Assembly: GCF_030014955.1 (NCBI RefSeq)
Contig: NZ_JAGRPV010000001.1
Span: 5,952,001-6,016,000, forward strand
Source of the DNA: Cohnella hashimotonis
GTDB taxonomy: Bacteria; Bacillota; Bacilli; Paenibacillales; Paenibacillaceae
DNA: 64,000 nucleotides
Reading direction: 5' to 3'
The position numbers and the translations under genes were made by a program. Each line of letters opens with the position of its first letter. The first letter of the stretch is position 1. The notes under the pieces were generated by a model. That model ran no database searches. It was not told where the DNA came from and saw nothing but the letters and a program-made list of their open reading frames with translations. Positions 1 through 8,502 of the stretch are shown one piece after another.

Positions 1-359
1 ATCGAAAGGTCACCGATTCCAATCTCCATTACTGCATGCTCGACAACTGCACCTGATATTTCTAACAAATCTTCACGCTCGAACTCTTGACCAAAATATG
101 TCCACGGAGCCTGATCATTCACCGTTCTCTTAATTAATTCAGACATTGTTTGAGCTCGTTCTCTTCTCAAATTGCCATCAGCAATATGTGCAATATGATT
201 ACCCGTTTCAATTATAGTTGCCAAGGGTAGAATCAATGTTTGCTGATTATCTTCTTGCAAAAGTGCCAGTTCTACAATAACTTCTCGATGGTTCTGATTC
301 ATGTGGGGAATGTTGATTATATTGCACAGGATAGAAGTGTCGATAATACTCACATGCAT
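1..359 (-). CDS. PIN-like nuclease protein, 3' end cut by window edge
   Basis: An open frame starts at an ATG at 359 and runs off the left edge, so 119 codons are visible. The visible part begins MHVSIIDTSILCN, which has the hydrophobic strand plus Asp (D7) of PIN ribonuclease domains. A second acidic residue is E51 in IIETGNHI and a third acidic position is D117 in GIGDLS. This spacing is typical of PIN-like folds, but the assignment rests on motif reading only. The start lies 2 bp after the stop of the upstream AAA ATPase on the same strand, so the two are almost certainly co-transcribed and translationally coupled. An ATPase plus PIN pair suggests a defence or toxin-like module. The C-terminus is not visible. 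Confidence 0.6.
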   Translation of the reverse strand, partial: MHVSIIDTSILCNIINIPHMNQNHREVIVELALLQEDNQQTLILPLATIIETGNHIAHIADGNLRRERAQTMSELIKRTVNDQAPWTYFGQEFEREDLLEISGAVVEHAVMEIGIGDLS

Positions 360-361
360 TC

Positions 362-1627
362 CTATACTCCCAACCAGCCTAAATCATTGCTGCTGTTATC
401 TGGCTTCTTTAATGCTTTTACCAATTCATCTTTCACAGTTAGGTCGCCTAAATTACCTTTTGATAATAAGGTAGGTAAAGATTCAATATCTGGCAAAGCA
501 TAAAATTTGCTCGAACCATCATTCGGATCTCTGTAACATAGAACAACGCCTAATAACTCTTCTCTCGTAAGTGCATTAAGCAAAGTAGGGTTATGCGTTG
601 TGATAATAACATCGATTTGCTTTTCTTGGGTTAGTCTAGATATGGTTTGAATTAACGTTTTGATTCTGCTTGGATGAATTCCATTATCAACTTCTTCAAT
701 TACAATCATACTGCCTGGCTCTTCACTGATTAGAGAAGATAATATTGCCAAATATCGGAGTGTACCGTCTGACAATCGCTTTGCCTCAACAAATTCAGAG
801 CGCTCTCCATACCGTTCTTTTAATCGAAACATAACATCGCCAATTGAAGTTTCAATAAATGAAATATCCAATATCTCATTTTCCGGCAATTCTTTTAATG
901 CCTTTAACAGACCTTTTTTGTATTCTTTATTCTGGCATAATTGATACAGTACGGAAGATATATTGTCAGCTGTCGGCCTCAGTTCGTGGTCACTCATTCT
1001 TGAATAATCTCTCATGCGACTAGGGAGCGGATCTAAAAATAAGATCTTTCCCAAGCGCTCTAAAACTAAATTAATATAAGTAACATTCTTTTTGTTATTT
1101 TCGGTTGTCACAGGCATTTTAGATGATAGTTGAGCTAGTATAGAAACAGAGCGAATACATGTAAGCTCGGGATTTCTACCCTTTCTTCCATTATTGTATT
1201 CGACGTTAATATCACTAAATTCATCAGATGTATCTTTCGTTTGAAAAATGACAATCGTTTTTGCATTAGAAGAACGTTTATACAGATGTTCTGCAAGTAT
1301 AAAAACTCGATTGCTGATTTTTATAGTGATTGAGTATTCAAGATCATAATTTTCATCGATATCCACCAAACAGCCTAATGTAAAAGTATCCGTACCAATC
1401 CTAGGGCAGCCTATACTTCCACCTCTGATTTCACTGTCAACATTTTTCGATCCATCAAGTATTACTGCCAGTTCTCTCCCGGATGATATTTCGGAAAGAA
1501 TCTTTATTCCCTCAATCCCATTAGTCTTACCACCTGCGTTGGTACCGATTATAGAAGTTAATTTCTCTATTTCTAAAATTGATTGATCAAAGCTTTTGAA
1601 GTTTTGGAACGAAAAACTTTTTAGCAT
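362..1627 (-). CDS. AAA family ATPase (AAA_21/OLD-like, SMC-type head)
   Basis: A 421-residue protein with an ABC/SMC-like ATPase head. Walker A is GTNAGGKT (about residues 28-35). The signature-like segment LSDGTLRYLAI is followed by Walker B MIVIEEVDNGIHP and the switch His in IITTHNP. There is no coiled coil and no obvious extra effector domain. An ATG at 1645 exists, but GGAGGGGG lies between it and the ATG at 1627, so 1627 is the likely start. Such stand-alone ATPases usually act with a partner nuclease or toxin. Here the partner would be the PIN-like gene 2 bp downstream. The exact family name is inference. Confidence 0.8.
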   Translation of the reverse strand: MLKSFSFQNFKSFDQSILEIEKLTSIIGTNAGGKTNGIEGIKILSEISSGRELAVILDGSKNVDSEIRGGSIGCPRIGTDTFTLGCLVDIDENYDLEYSITIKISNRVFILAEHLYKRSSNAKTIVIFQTKDTSDEFSDINVEYNNGRKGRNPELTCIRSVSILAQLSSKMPVTTENNKKNVTYINLVLERLGKILFLDPLPSRMRDYSRMSDHELRPTADNISSVLYQLCQNKEYKKGLLKALKELPENEILDISFIETSIGDVMFRLKERYGERSEFVEAKRLSDGTLRYLAILSSLISEEPGSMIVIEEVDNGIHPSRIKTLIQTISRLTQEKQIDVIITTHNPTLLNALTREELLGVVLCYRDPNDGSSKFYALPDIESLPTLLSKGNLGDLTVKDELVKALKKPDNSSNDLGWLGV

Positions 1628-1673
1628 TTTCCCCCTCCTTACCATTGTATCGAACTTCCTTCACATACTACTC

Positions 1674-1682
1674 ATTATAACA
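1674..1682 (-). promoter_or_regulatory. Extended -10 promoter for the ATPase/PIN pair
   Basis: Read on the minus strand this is TGTTATAAT, a perfect extended -10. It sits about 45 bp upstream of the ATPase start. A weak -35 (TTTGGC) lies 16 bp further upstream. This is sequence inspection only. Confidence 0.45.
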
Positions 1683-1918
1683 GATTACATTCACTGCCAA
1701 ACAAGAAAGGCTCCTCTTGCCTTCATTGCTAATAATGTGAATTCTGGATAACCAACCTGCTCCGAAGCATACTTATATGGCTCTCAGGATATATGCTCAG
1801 AGCCAGAAGCCCCCTGCAAGCTCTATCTTAAAGTTTTCTTTACGTTTCATATATCGACAAATCTCCCCTGATAAAATGGAAGAAGGAAAATCGATATTAT
1901 CCTTCAGGGGGACAAACG

Positions 1919-3697
1919 ATGAAGAAAAAATTTGTGGGTTTGTTGATGGCGGTGCTGCTGTGCTTTCACTTTTCGGTCAGCTTTGCAGCAGGCGCAGCGA
2001 AGACTTCAGCCGACTTTTCGGACTTGCAGGATCTGGATGCTGCGACGAAAGCCAAGTTCGATGCGTTGATCTCCGCCGGTGTATTCAACGGTGTGAGCGA
2101 AACCAAATTCGGTATCGGGGATGAGATGAATCGGGCGCAATTTGCTAAGGTTGCAGCGTTAATTTTTGATTTGGAGGTAAACAAGGACGCAAAGACGTCT
2201 TCGTTTAAAGACGTCAAAGCCGACGATCCTGCAAATGGATACGCGTTGCCGTTCATCGAGGCGGTGAAAGCAGCAGGGATCACGGAAGGCTATGGCGAGG
2301 GGATTTACGATCCAGCCGGCAAGGTGACGAAGGAGCAGCTCGCGACGTTTCTTGTTCGCGGACTCGACATGAATGAGGAAGCCAAGGCAACGCCAGGCGT
2401 GAATGATGCTACTGTATCTGACTGGGCGAAGGGGTATGTCGCCTTGGCGTTGGAAAAGAAATTGTTGGATAACGGATCAGACGGACAGTTCGGCGGTCAA
2501 ACCAACGCAACGCGCGATCTGCTGCTTACGGGCGCATTCGAAGCCCAGTCGCAATACACAGCACAGGTAGAACAAAAGAAGAAAGAGGAAGAAGAAAAGA
2601 AGAAGGAAGAAGAACTGAAAAAAGCCGAAGAAGAAAGAAAAAAACAGGAAGCGCAGTCATGGTCTCCAACTCCGCTGCCGGTACAGCAGGAGGAGCCGAC
2701 TCCAACTCCCCCGCCGGTACAAGCTACCGTTGAGACGCCTGCGGCACTTCCTGCAGGCGGCGCTGTGACTCCGGGAACGCAAGTTACTTTGACTTCGGCG
2801 ACCGCATCTGCGGCAGTGTACTATACGACGGATCTCAGCGAGCCGACCGCTTTCAGCACGCCGTATACGGGACCGATCGTCATTACAAGCAGTACGACGA
2901 TCAAGGCCATCGCCGTTAAGCCCGGTTCGACGAATAGCACAGTTGCGAGCTTTGAATATAAGGTCGCGATGCCAATCGTTTTGCCGGACTCCATATCGCC
3001 TTCAACTTCGGCTGAAGGACAACCTTATACCAGCAATGTAGCGAAGCTGTCCGGAGGAACGGGCGCCGTTACTTATGTGGTGACGAGTGGCGCACTGCCT
3101 GTAGGGCTGACTTTGAATCCAAGCACGGGAGAGATTTCCGGAACGCCTAGCGTGAGCGGTGATTATAACTTTACGATCAGCGCGACGGATTCGGCAGCGC
3201 CTCCAGCAACAGCAACCATGCCATATACGGTTACGATCGCGCCTTCACTTTCCAAAACGGCACTCGCGTTGATTAATGCTGCATCGGAGTCGGGCGATTG
3301 GGACCATGTTGACTTAACGACTTTTGCCGAAGCGGGTGTTACGGGTGTTACATCCGAGAACTTTTACAGCGTCCAATATTACTTGGATCCTGCTGTATCC
3401 ACGCATTCGCCCCTTCCAAGAACATTGGCCGACATTCAAGCGATTGTTGACGAGACGATTCAACAAATGACGGTAGATGCCATCTATGCCTATTTAAATC
3501 CTTTCGGCGGAGGATCCGCCCCTACCGTAGAAGCATTCGCTCGCGCCGGCATCACCGGTGTGGATGCTGCCAATTTGGACGCGATATTAGATGAACTTCG
3601 TTTGGCCTATCAGGAGTCCAGGAACGATCCTTTTGGAACGCCGATGTCTACGAAACAAGATATTCAGGACGTTGTCGATCGTTTCTTGACCGTATAA
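1919..3697 (+). CDS. Secreted SLH-domain protein with chitobiase-C-like and putative Ig domains
   Basis: 592 residues. A signal peptide (MKKKFVGLLMAVLLCF..., cleaved near AAGA) is followed by three SLH modules (about residues 30-215) that should bind pyruvylated secondary cell wall polymer. Next comes a Glu/Lys-rich, probably helical linker (about 220-245) and a Pro-rich spacer. A chitobiase/beta-hexosaminidase C-terminal-like module (about 275-345, with VYYTTDLSEPT) and a putative Ig module (about 350-440, with LPVGLTLNPSTGEISGTP) follow. The C-terminus has two related alpha-helical segments (TFAEAGVTGVTSENF and AFARAGITGVDAANL). AGGGGG lies upstream of the ATG. It is probably a cell-surface structural or adhesive protein; no catalytic motif is visible. 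Confidence 0.9.
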   Translation: MKKKFVGLLMAVLLCFHFSVSFAAGAAKTSADFSDLQDLDAATKAKFDALISAGVFNGVSETKFGIGDEMNRAQFAKVAALIFDLEVNKDAKTSSFKDVKADDPANGYALPFIEAVKAAGITEGYGEGIYDPAGKVTKEQLATFLVRGLDMNEEAKATPGVNDATVSDWAKGYVALALEKKLLDNGSDGQFGGQTNATRDLLLTGAFEAQSQYTAQVEQKKKEEEEKKKEEELKKAEEERKKQEAQSWSPTPLPVQQEEPTPTPPPVQATVETPAALPAGGAVTPGTQVTLTSATASAAVYYTTDLSEPTAFSTPYTGPIVITSSTTIKAIAVKPGSTNSTVASFEYKVAMPIVLPDSISPSTSAEGQPYTSNVAKLSGGTGAVTYVVTSGALPVGLTLNPSTGEISGTPSVSGDYNFTISATDSAAPPATATMPYTVTIAPSLSKTALALINAASESGDWDHVDLTTFAEAGVTGVTSENFYSVQYYLDPAVSTHSPLPRTLADIQAIVDETIQQMTVDAIYAYLNPFGGGSAPTVEAFARAGITGVDAANLDAILDELRLAYQESRNDPFGTPMSTKQDIQDVVDRFLTV

Positions 3698-3710
3698 AGT
3701 AATCTAGAAA

Positions 3711-3752
3711 AATAGCAGCGCAAGGGAGGTCATCCCTGCGCCGCTATTTTTT
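3711..3752. terminator. Bidirectional terminator
   Basis: The left arm AATAGCAGCGCAAGGGA pairs with TCCCTGCGCCGCTATT around a 5-nt loop, with one mismatch and one bulge. T-runs lie on both strands. It sits between the SLH gene and the convergent small gene. Confidence 0.85.
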
Positions 3753-3763
3753 CAATATCCATC

Positions 3764-4165
3764 TCACCCCAGCGAGGCATACTTGCTCGATCGCATGAAC
3801 GCCCGATGGGCTTCCTGGATCGCATTCGTGCGCATCAGCAGCTCCTCGGAGCCGCCTTGCTTCAGTTGCCCGGCAATCTGCATCAGCTTAAACGTGTTGT
3901 AATAGTTCGCATCCGCTTTGCTGCGGCTATGCTGCAAGGTGTCCTCATATGATTGGCGTTCCATCGAGAGGCTCATCGCTTGTTGATGTAGATTGGGATC
4001 ATGTCGCTGCAAGTAGTCCAAATCGTCTGTGCGCAGCTTCTTGCCTAGCATGAGTGTGTTTCGAATAGATGCCACGCGCGACTCATCCTTCGTCTCGCGT
4101 GCGTCCTTGTATGGTTGCATCGTTTTCAAATATTCACTGATTGGCTGCCCGGATTTTATATTCAC
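3764..4165 (-). CDS. Conserved hypothetical protein, 133 aa
   Basis: A soluble, charged, mostly helical protein starting MNIKSGQPISEYLK. It has no signal peptide, membrane segment or recognised catalytic motif. The start is a GTG at 4165, chosen because TAGGAGGGG lies six bases upstream. An ATG four bases before it is out of frame and stops at once. It is monocistronic, convergent with the SLH gene and divergent from the DISM kinase. I do not recognise a function. Confidence 0.7.
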   Translation of the reverse strand: MNIKSGQPISEYLKTMQPYKDARETKDESRVASIRNTLMLGKKLRTDDLDYLQRHDPNLHQQAMSLSMERQSYEDTLQHSRSKADANYYNTFKLMQIAGQLKQGGSEELLMRTNAIQEAHRAFMRSSKYASLG

Positions 4166-4387
4166 GCCATTCCCCTCCTAAATACGAATAAGCGTTGTAC
4201 AAGCCGCTGCTCCCCCTCGACCGTTTCACTCAAAATGACCTTTAATCCAATTTAACATAGTCGTTTAACCCTTTAAATGAAACGTAAAGAAAACTTTAAA
4301 TTTGCGCAGTAACGGATTTCCATTCATGATGCTATCATTAAGCAATCAACCTTTTCATAGCGCATCTTGTAGATTGGGGTCGACTTC

Positions 4388-6538
4388 ATGATGAGGGGTA
4401 TTCTCCGATTCGGTTCTCGTTCTATCCTGCTTCATATCGCCGTTGTCGTTGTTGTCGGTATGGTCGCAAGCTATGCACTCGTGGCTGCACCGGACTCCCC
4501 TAAGTTTCAAAGTGAAAAAGGCATGCTGGATTTAACGCAGGTTCATGTCAGCGAGCATCCGATCAAGTTAAACGGGGAATGGGCGTTCTATTGGCAAGAG
4601 CTGCTGTCGCCGGCGGATATACGGAGCCGTATGGAACGAGGGGAAAAGGAGAATCGATATATCGACATCCCCGGATCCTGGCTGGGCTACCCGTTGGATG
4701 GTCATTCGCTCCGAGGAGAAGGCTTTGCAACCTTTCGGCTGGTCATCCGCCTTAGCGAGCAGGATCGGAATGCGCGGCTTGCGCTGCGGCTGCCTACCAT
4801 TTTTCATGCGTATCGATTATGGGTGAATGGAGAACGGCTGGCCGAGGTCGGCGTGGTCGGTCAGGACAAGAGCGGCGTGACGCCGCGTCTGTCAACGAAG
4901 CTGGTATTCTTCCAGCCTGCGGACAACACAGTAGAGCTGGTTATGCAGGTAGCCAACTTCCATCATAAGCGAGGCGGCATCACCAAGTTTATAGAGCTGG
5001 GCGGCAGCGATACGTTAACGGTCAGGAAAAATCTGAGCGAAGCCTCGGGGATGTTCGTAACGGCAAGCCTGCTGGTGATCGGCTTGTATAATCTGCTGTT
5101 GTTCGTGCAGCGACGCAAGGACAAGGCGACGTTGTATTTCGGTCTGTTCAGCCTGTTGTTCGGTATCCGATCGTTGCTGGTCGGCGAGCTCATGCTTACG
5201 CAATGGTTTCCTCATTTCCCGTGGGAACTGCAGTTCAAGATCGAATATCTGATTCTCTGCGTCAGCGGTTATATCATCACGATGTATTTTGATTGCATTT
5301 TCCCGAATTATGTGTCGCGATGGTTTCGTCTTGGCAGCCGGATCGCAACGGGCGCGCTCTGTCTGGTTGTTGCGGCCACCCCTGCGCTCATTTATTCAAA
5401 CTTGTTACCGGTAATCGGCGTGATTGTTGTTCTGCATATGGTGTATCTCATGGTTGGGCTGGTTTATTCAGCTATGCGGCGGAAAGAGGGAGCGCTAATC
5501 TTCCTTGTGGTGTCGGTGATTGCTTTAGTTACGGTTATCGACGACCTTTTATATTTTAGCGAATGGTCGCCGATCGGCAATACCTCTCCGCTTGGTCTGT
5601 TGATATTTACGATCGCCCAGATGATGCTGCTCTCTTCCAGATTTACGAGGGCGGCATCTAACGAGGAGAGAATTGCGCGCGAGCTTCAGGACGCCAACCA
5701 TAAGCTGACGGAAATGAATGCGAATTTGGAACGGACCGTTCAGGAACGCACGCAGGCCTTATCCGCAGCCCACGACGATCTTCGCGCATCGTATGACCGG
5801 TTGCTTCACTCCGAGCAAGGGAGGAAGAAGCTCCTTGCCTATATTACGCATGATCTGCGCATGCCGCTGTCCAGCATGCTGGGATATGTAGAGGCCGTAC
5901 AGGACAGGGTCAAGCCGGAACGCAACGAACAGTACCTAAAGTATATCCGCGATAACACGATCAGGATTAACCGGATGATCGAGGAGCTGTCCTTCCTGTC
6001 GCATTTGGAGACGGGACAAGTCTCGTACCGAATGGAGCCTGTTCCTGTGGTTCGTTTCTTGCGCGGTTTTTTTGAACAATATGAGCTGGTCGTGCGAGAC
6101 GCAGGGTTGGATTTTAGGCTGGATACCGGAGATGCGGAAGCTCAGCGACTTCACTTGCCTATCGTCGAGATGGATGCGCAGAGATTAGAGCAGGCCTTGT
6201 TTAATCTCGTATCGAACGCGATGAAGTTTACCTCCGGAGGCGGGCTGGTGCGTATTGCGCTAGCTGTTGGCGACGTGAACGATACCCGATCTGCGATCAT
6301 TAGCGTCCAAGACTCTGGCACGGGTATCCCTCCGGATCAGCTCGAGCAAATCTTCGATCGCAATTACAGGTATGATCGACCGGGCATGGAGAATGACGTA
6401 GGGGGCAGCGGGCTTGGTCTTGCGATTTGCAAAGAAATCGTACAAGCGCATGGCGGGACTGTAAGAGCAGAGAGCGACGGCAAGACGGGGTCGATATTCT
6501 ATGTGTCGCTGCCTTGTATTGTAAAGGAAAGAAGGTGA
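4388..6538 (+). CDS. Sensor histidine kinase with 7TMR-DISM input
   Basis: 716 residues. TM1 lies at about 12-34. An extracellular jelly-roll DISM domain (about 45-210, containing LNGEWAFYW and the GSW motif typical of this fold) follows. A 7-TM block spans about 220-415 and a coiled coil about 425-475. The HisKA core has the phospho-acceptor H488 in THDLRMPLSS. The HATPase region has the N box NLVSNAMKF (about 606-614), DSGTGIPPDQ and GGSGLGLAIC. DISM extracellular domains are proposed to bind carbohydrates, but the ligand here is unknown. The gene ends 4 bp before an OmpR-type regulator and forms a two-component operon with it. Confidence 0.9.
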   Translation: MMRGILRFGSRSILLHIAVVVVVGMVASYALVAAPDSPKFQSEKGMLDLTQVHVSEHPIKLNGEWAFYWQELLSPADIRSRMERGEKENRYIDIPGSWLGYPLDGHSLRGEGFATFRLVIRLSEQDRNARLALRLPTIFHAYRLWVNGERLAEVGVVGQDKSGVTPRLSTKLVFFQPADNTVELVMQVANFHHKRGGITKFIELGGSDTLTVRKNLSEASGMFVTASLLVIGLYNLLLFVQRRKDKATLYFGLFSLLFGIRSLLVGELMLTQWFPHFPWELQFKIEYLILCVSGYIITMYFDCIFPNYVSRWFRLGSRIATGALCLVVAATPALIYSNLLPVIGVIVVLHMVYLMVGLVYSAMRRKEGALIFLVVSVIALVTVIDDLLYFSEWSPIGNTSPLGLLIFTIAQMMLLSSRFTRAASNEERIARELQDANHKLTEMNANLERTVQERTQALSAAHDDLRASYDRLLHSEQGRKKLLAYITHDLRMPLSSMLGYVEAVQDRVKPERNEQYLKYIRDNTIRINRMIEELSFLSHLETGQVSYRMEPVPVVRFLRGFFEQYELVVRDAGLDFRLDTGDAEAQRLHLPIVEMDAQRLEQALFNLVSNAMKFTSGGGLVRIALAVGDVNDTRSAIISVQDSGTGIPPDQLEQIFDRNYRYDRPGMENDVGGSGLGLAICKEIVQAHGGTVRAESDGKTGSIFYVSLPCIVKERR

Positions 6539-6542
6539 CGGT

Positions 6543-7250
6543 GTGGCGGACACGCACAAAATCATGATCGTCGATGACGATCCCCATATTTGCGAGATTG
6601 TTCAGGTGTATTGCGAGCGGGAAGGTTTCCTATCCGCCTACAGTCATAACGGGACAGAAGCCATGAAGCTGTTGGCGTCTTTCGAGCCGGATTTGATAGT
6701 ACTGGATGTCCTGCTGGCTCATGAAAACGGGATTGAGTGGTGCAGAAACGCACGCAGCTACACGAATGCGCCGATCGTGTTTCTGAGCAGCCGCGAGGAA
6801 GACGAGGTGAAGATCAGCGCCTTATCCGATGGCGGCGACGATTATGTGACCAAGCCGTTCAGCCCGGGCGTACTTATGGCCAAGATCAAGGCACACCTGC
6901 GCAGAGTGTCGACGGGCAGAAGAGAACAATTGCTGGAGTTGCCGGGTCTAACGCTGGATTACTACGCACAGTCCGTCAACATCGGCAGTAAAACTGTCTT
7001 TTTATCTAAAAAAGAGTTCAGCCTGCTGTCCTATATGGCACAAAACGTGAATCGCGTCGTCACTGTAGATACGTTGTTCCAGCTCATCTGGGGAATGGAG
7101 AGTCTGGAGGATACGAGAACGGTCGCCGTACACATCAGTAACTTACGCAAAAAAATCGAGGTTGACCCTGCCGATCCAGAGAGAATCGTTACGATTCGGG
7201 GGAGCGGATATATGCTGGTTGCCGGCAGTGCGTTGCAGGCGCGAACATAG
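6543..7250 (+). CDS. OmpR/PhoB-type response regulator
   Basis: 235 residues. The receiver domain has acidic residues DDD (11-13), phospho-acceptor D55 in VLDVLL, and K104 in YVTKPF. The winged helix C-terminus is of the OmpR type and ends with the wing TIRGSGYML. It starts with GTG four bases after the kinase stop, preceded by AAGGAAAGAAGG, so it should be translated together with the kinase. It is very probably the phosphorylation target of the DISM kinase. Direct targets cannot be read from the window. Confidence 0.93.
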   Translation: MADTHKIMIVDDDPHICEIVQVYCEREGFLSAYSHNGTEAMKLLASFEPDLIVLDVLLAHENGIEWCRNARSYTNAPIVFLSSREEDEVKISALSDGGDDYVTKPFSPGVLMAKIKAHLRRVSTGRREQLLELPGLTLDYYAQSVNIGSKTVFLSKKEFSLLSYMAQNVNRVVTVDTLFQLIWGMESLEDTRTVAVHISNLRKKIEVDPADPERIVTIRGSGYMLVAGSALQART

Positions 7251-7288
7251 CGTGAAATCCGTGGCAGGCATAGATACAAACAAGCTAA

Positions 7289-7320
7289 AAGCCCTGGCGT
7301 TATTCGCTAGGGCTTCTCTT
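7289..7320. terminator. Terminator between convergent operons
   Basis: AAGCCCTGGCG and CGCTAGGGCTT form an 11-bp stem with one G-T pair and a 5-nt loop, followed by CTCTT. It overlaps the last codons of the convergent 138-aa gene. Confidence 0.7.
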
Positions 7321-7716
7321 CTTATAACCCTTCGATAGGTCCGGATACTTGACCTCGATCGGCAGCCGCGGAATCTGTACCTTAATGATGAGGTCCGAGT
7401 AATCCTCCACTCTTTCCGTCATGTATGCGCGCAACGTGGCCCTCTCGACCTCGTATAACCCGCGCCGGCCAGCTACAGCATATGTAAAGATTAATTTTAG
7501 CCCGGAGCGCTCCGGTGTATCCTTGATCCAGATGCGGCGCTCCTTGAGTCTGCCCATTGATCGTTCCAGTTCTCCTTGCAGGAAACTGCCTACAAGCTTA
7601 GTGATAGCCGCTCGCGTGCCGGTTGCCTCTTCATGCTGCTTGCGCGCCAGCTCCATGAGCGTCATGATCTCGACGTGCTGTTGGATAAGCTGCAGATCTT
7701 CTGCTTGTGCGCTCAT
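7300..7716 (-). CDS. LexA-operon hypothetical protein, 138 aa
   Basis: A soluble helical protein starting MSAQAEDLQLIQQHVE and ending in a basic tail (KGYKKRSPSE). No known domain is recognised. Its ATG overlaps the stop of the upstream 69-aa gene (ATGA at 7713-7716), so the two are translationally coupled. They are the only two genes behind a clear LexA-box promoter, which makes a DNA-damage-related role likely. In other Gram-positive bacteria small genes of this kind often accompany Y-family polymerases, but no polymerase gene is seen here. Confidence 0.7.
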   Translation of the reverse strand: MSAQAEDLQLIQQHVEIMTLMELARKQHEEATGTRAAITKLVGSFLQGELERSMGRLKERRIWIKDTPERSGLKLIFTYAVAGRRGLYEVERATLRAYMTERVEDYSDLIIKVQIPRLPIEVKYPDLSKGYKKRSPSE

Positions 7717-7922
7717 GAGATGTCACGACCCTGCATCGGCAGCGGCCGGCATGCTAAGATGCGATCGGCGTGCAGACTGCGCGGCGCGTGCTTAGACAGG
7801 TCGTAGGCAGATACCTTATTGTCGGTCACTGCAATCACCTTAACCGGGCGTTGCGTAAAATTGCCTTGCTGATCTTCATAAATCATCATAATTTCTCGGC
7901 TTATATACTTCGTGACGTCCAT
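7713..7922 (-). CDS. Small WYL-like protein, first gene of SOS operon
   Basis: 69 residues. The pattern is IMMIYEDQQG...TQRPVKVIAV...VSAYDLSKHAPRSLHADRILA, i.e. short beta strands, an aromatic/basic strand and a final R-x-L-x-x-D-R-I-L. It resembles the SH3-like WYL fold reduced to a single small domain. WYL domains often sense nucleic acid or nucleotide ligands, but that role is inference here. GGAGG lies seven to eight bases before the ATG at 7922. The promoter carries a LexA box immediately downstream of the -10. Confidence 0.65.
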   Translation of the reverse strand: MDVTKYISREIMMIYEDQQGNFTQRPVKVIAVTDNKVSAYDLSKHAPRSLHADRILACRPLPMQGRDIS

Positions 7923-7940
7923 TCTGACCGCCTCCGTATA

Positions 7941-7984
7941 GAACGTATGTTCTTATAATACCCGGAAAGCTGGATTTTATTCAA
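7941..7984 (-). promoter_or_regulatory. SOS promoter with LexA/DinR box
   Basis: On the minus strand TTGAAT (-35) is followed 18 bp later by TATTAT (-10). Two bases downstream is GAACATACGTTC (complement of 7941-7952), which matches the Gram-positive SOS box GAACNNNNGTTC perfectly. LexA bound there would block the start site of the two-gene operon. Confidence 0.85.
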
Positions 7985-8241
7985 TAGGAGGCGGATTCCA
8001 TATGGGTTGCAAATTGAAGTAAAGTAAATTCGCAAAATCACGCCAAAGTGTAAAGCAAAACCGGGACGGCACAGAAACAGCTTTTGCTTCAAGGGCATAT
8101 CCCCGAAACGAACCAGGATAAGCCGTACCTCCCTTAGGACATCCCGCTTAGCCATTTACTTTACATGATGTCCCAAGGAGCCGAAGTATATATTAAACTA
8201 TAAAGTACATATACTCGGGTGCATGGGATGGAGAAGATCAT

Positions 8242-8502
8242 ATGGAGCTTCTGCAGTTGCGGTATTTTCGGACGGTGGCACGGATGGAGCATATGACGAA
8301 GGCGACACAGGCGTTGTTAATCGCGCAGCCTGCGTTGAGCAAACATATTGAGTTCCCCGTTTGCCGGCGCAATTTTCAACTCGTATGGCAAGACAAGCGG
8401 TACCTGTCCCTCGCTGCGCGCAAGTTCCGCGACTTTCTCATCGGGTACTTTGCCGAATCGAAGGACTTCCCTTCGTCCTCGTCGAGACAGGTTGAACTAT
8501 GA
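8242..8502 (+). pseudogene. LysR-type regulator remnant with large internal in-frame deletion
   Basis: An 86-codon frame. Residues 1-37 (MELLQLRYFRTVARMEHMTK...QPALSKHIE) are the start of a LysR-family helix-turn-helix. They jump directly to a segment typical of the extreme C-terminus of the same family (RNFQLVWQDKRYLSLAARKFRDF). About 200 residues, including the second half of the HTH and the whole effector domain, are missing. The protein cannot bind DNA as a normal LysR regulator. Its stop overlaps the start of the following kinase (ATGA, 8499-8502), so it may now act as a leader for it. Confidence 0.8.

Noticed and set aside
7901..8155. 84-codon minus-strand frame upstream of the SOS operon
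   Set aside because: It overlaps the LexA promoter, has no ribosome binding site and matches no family.
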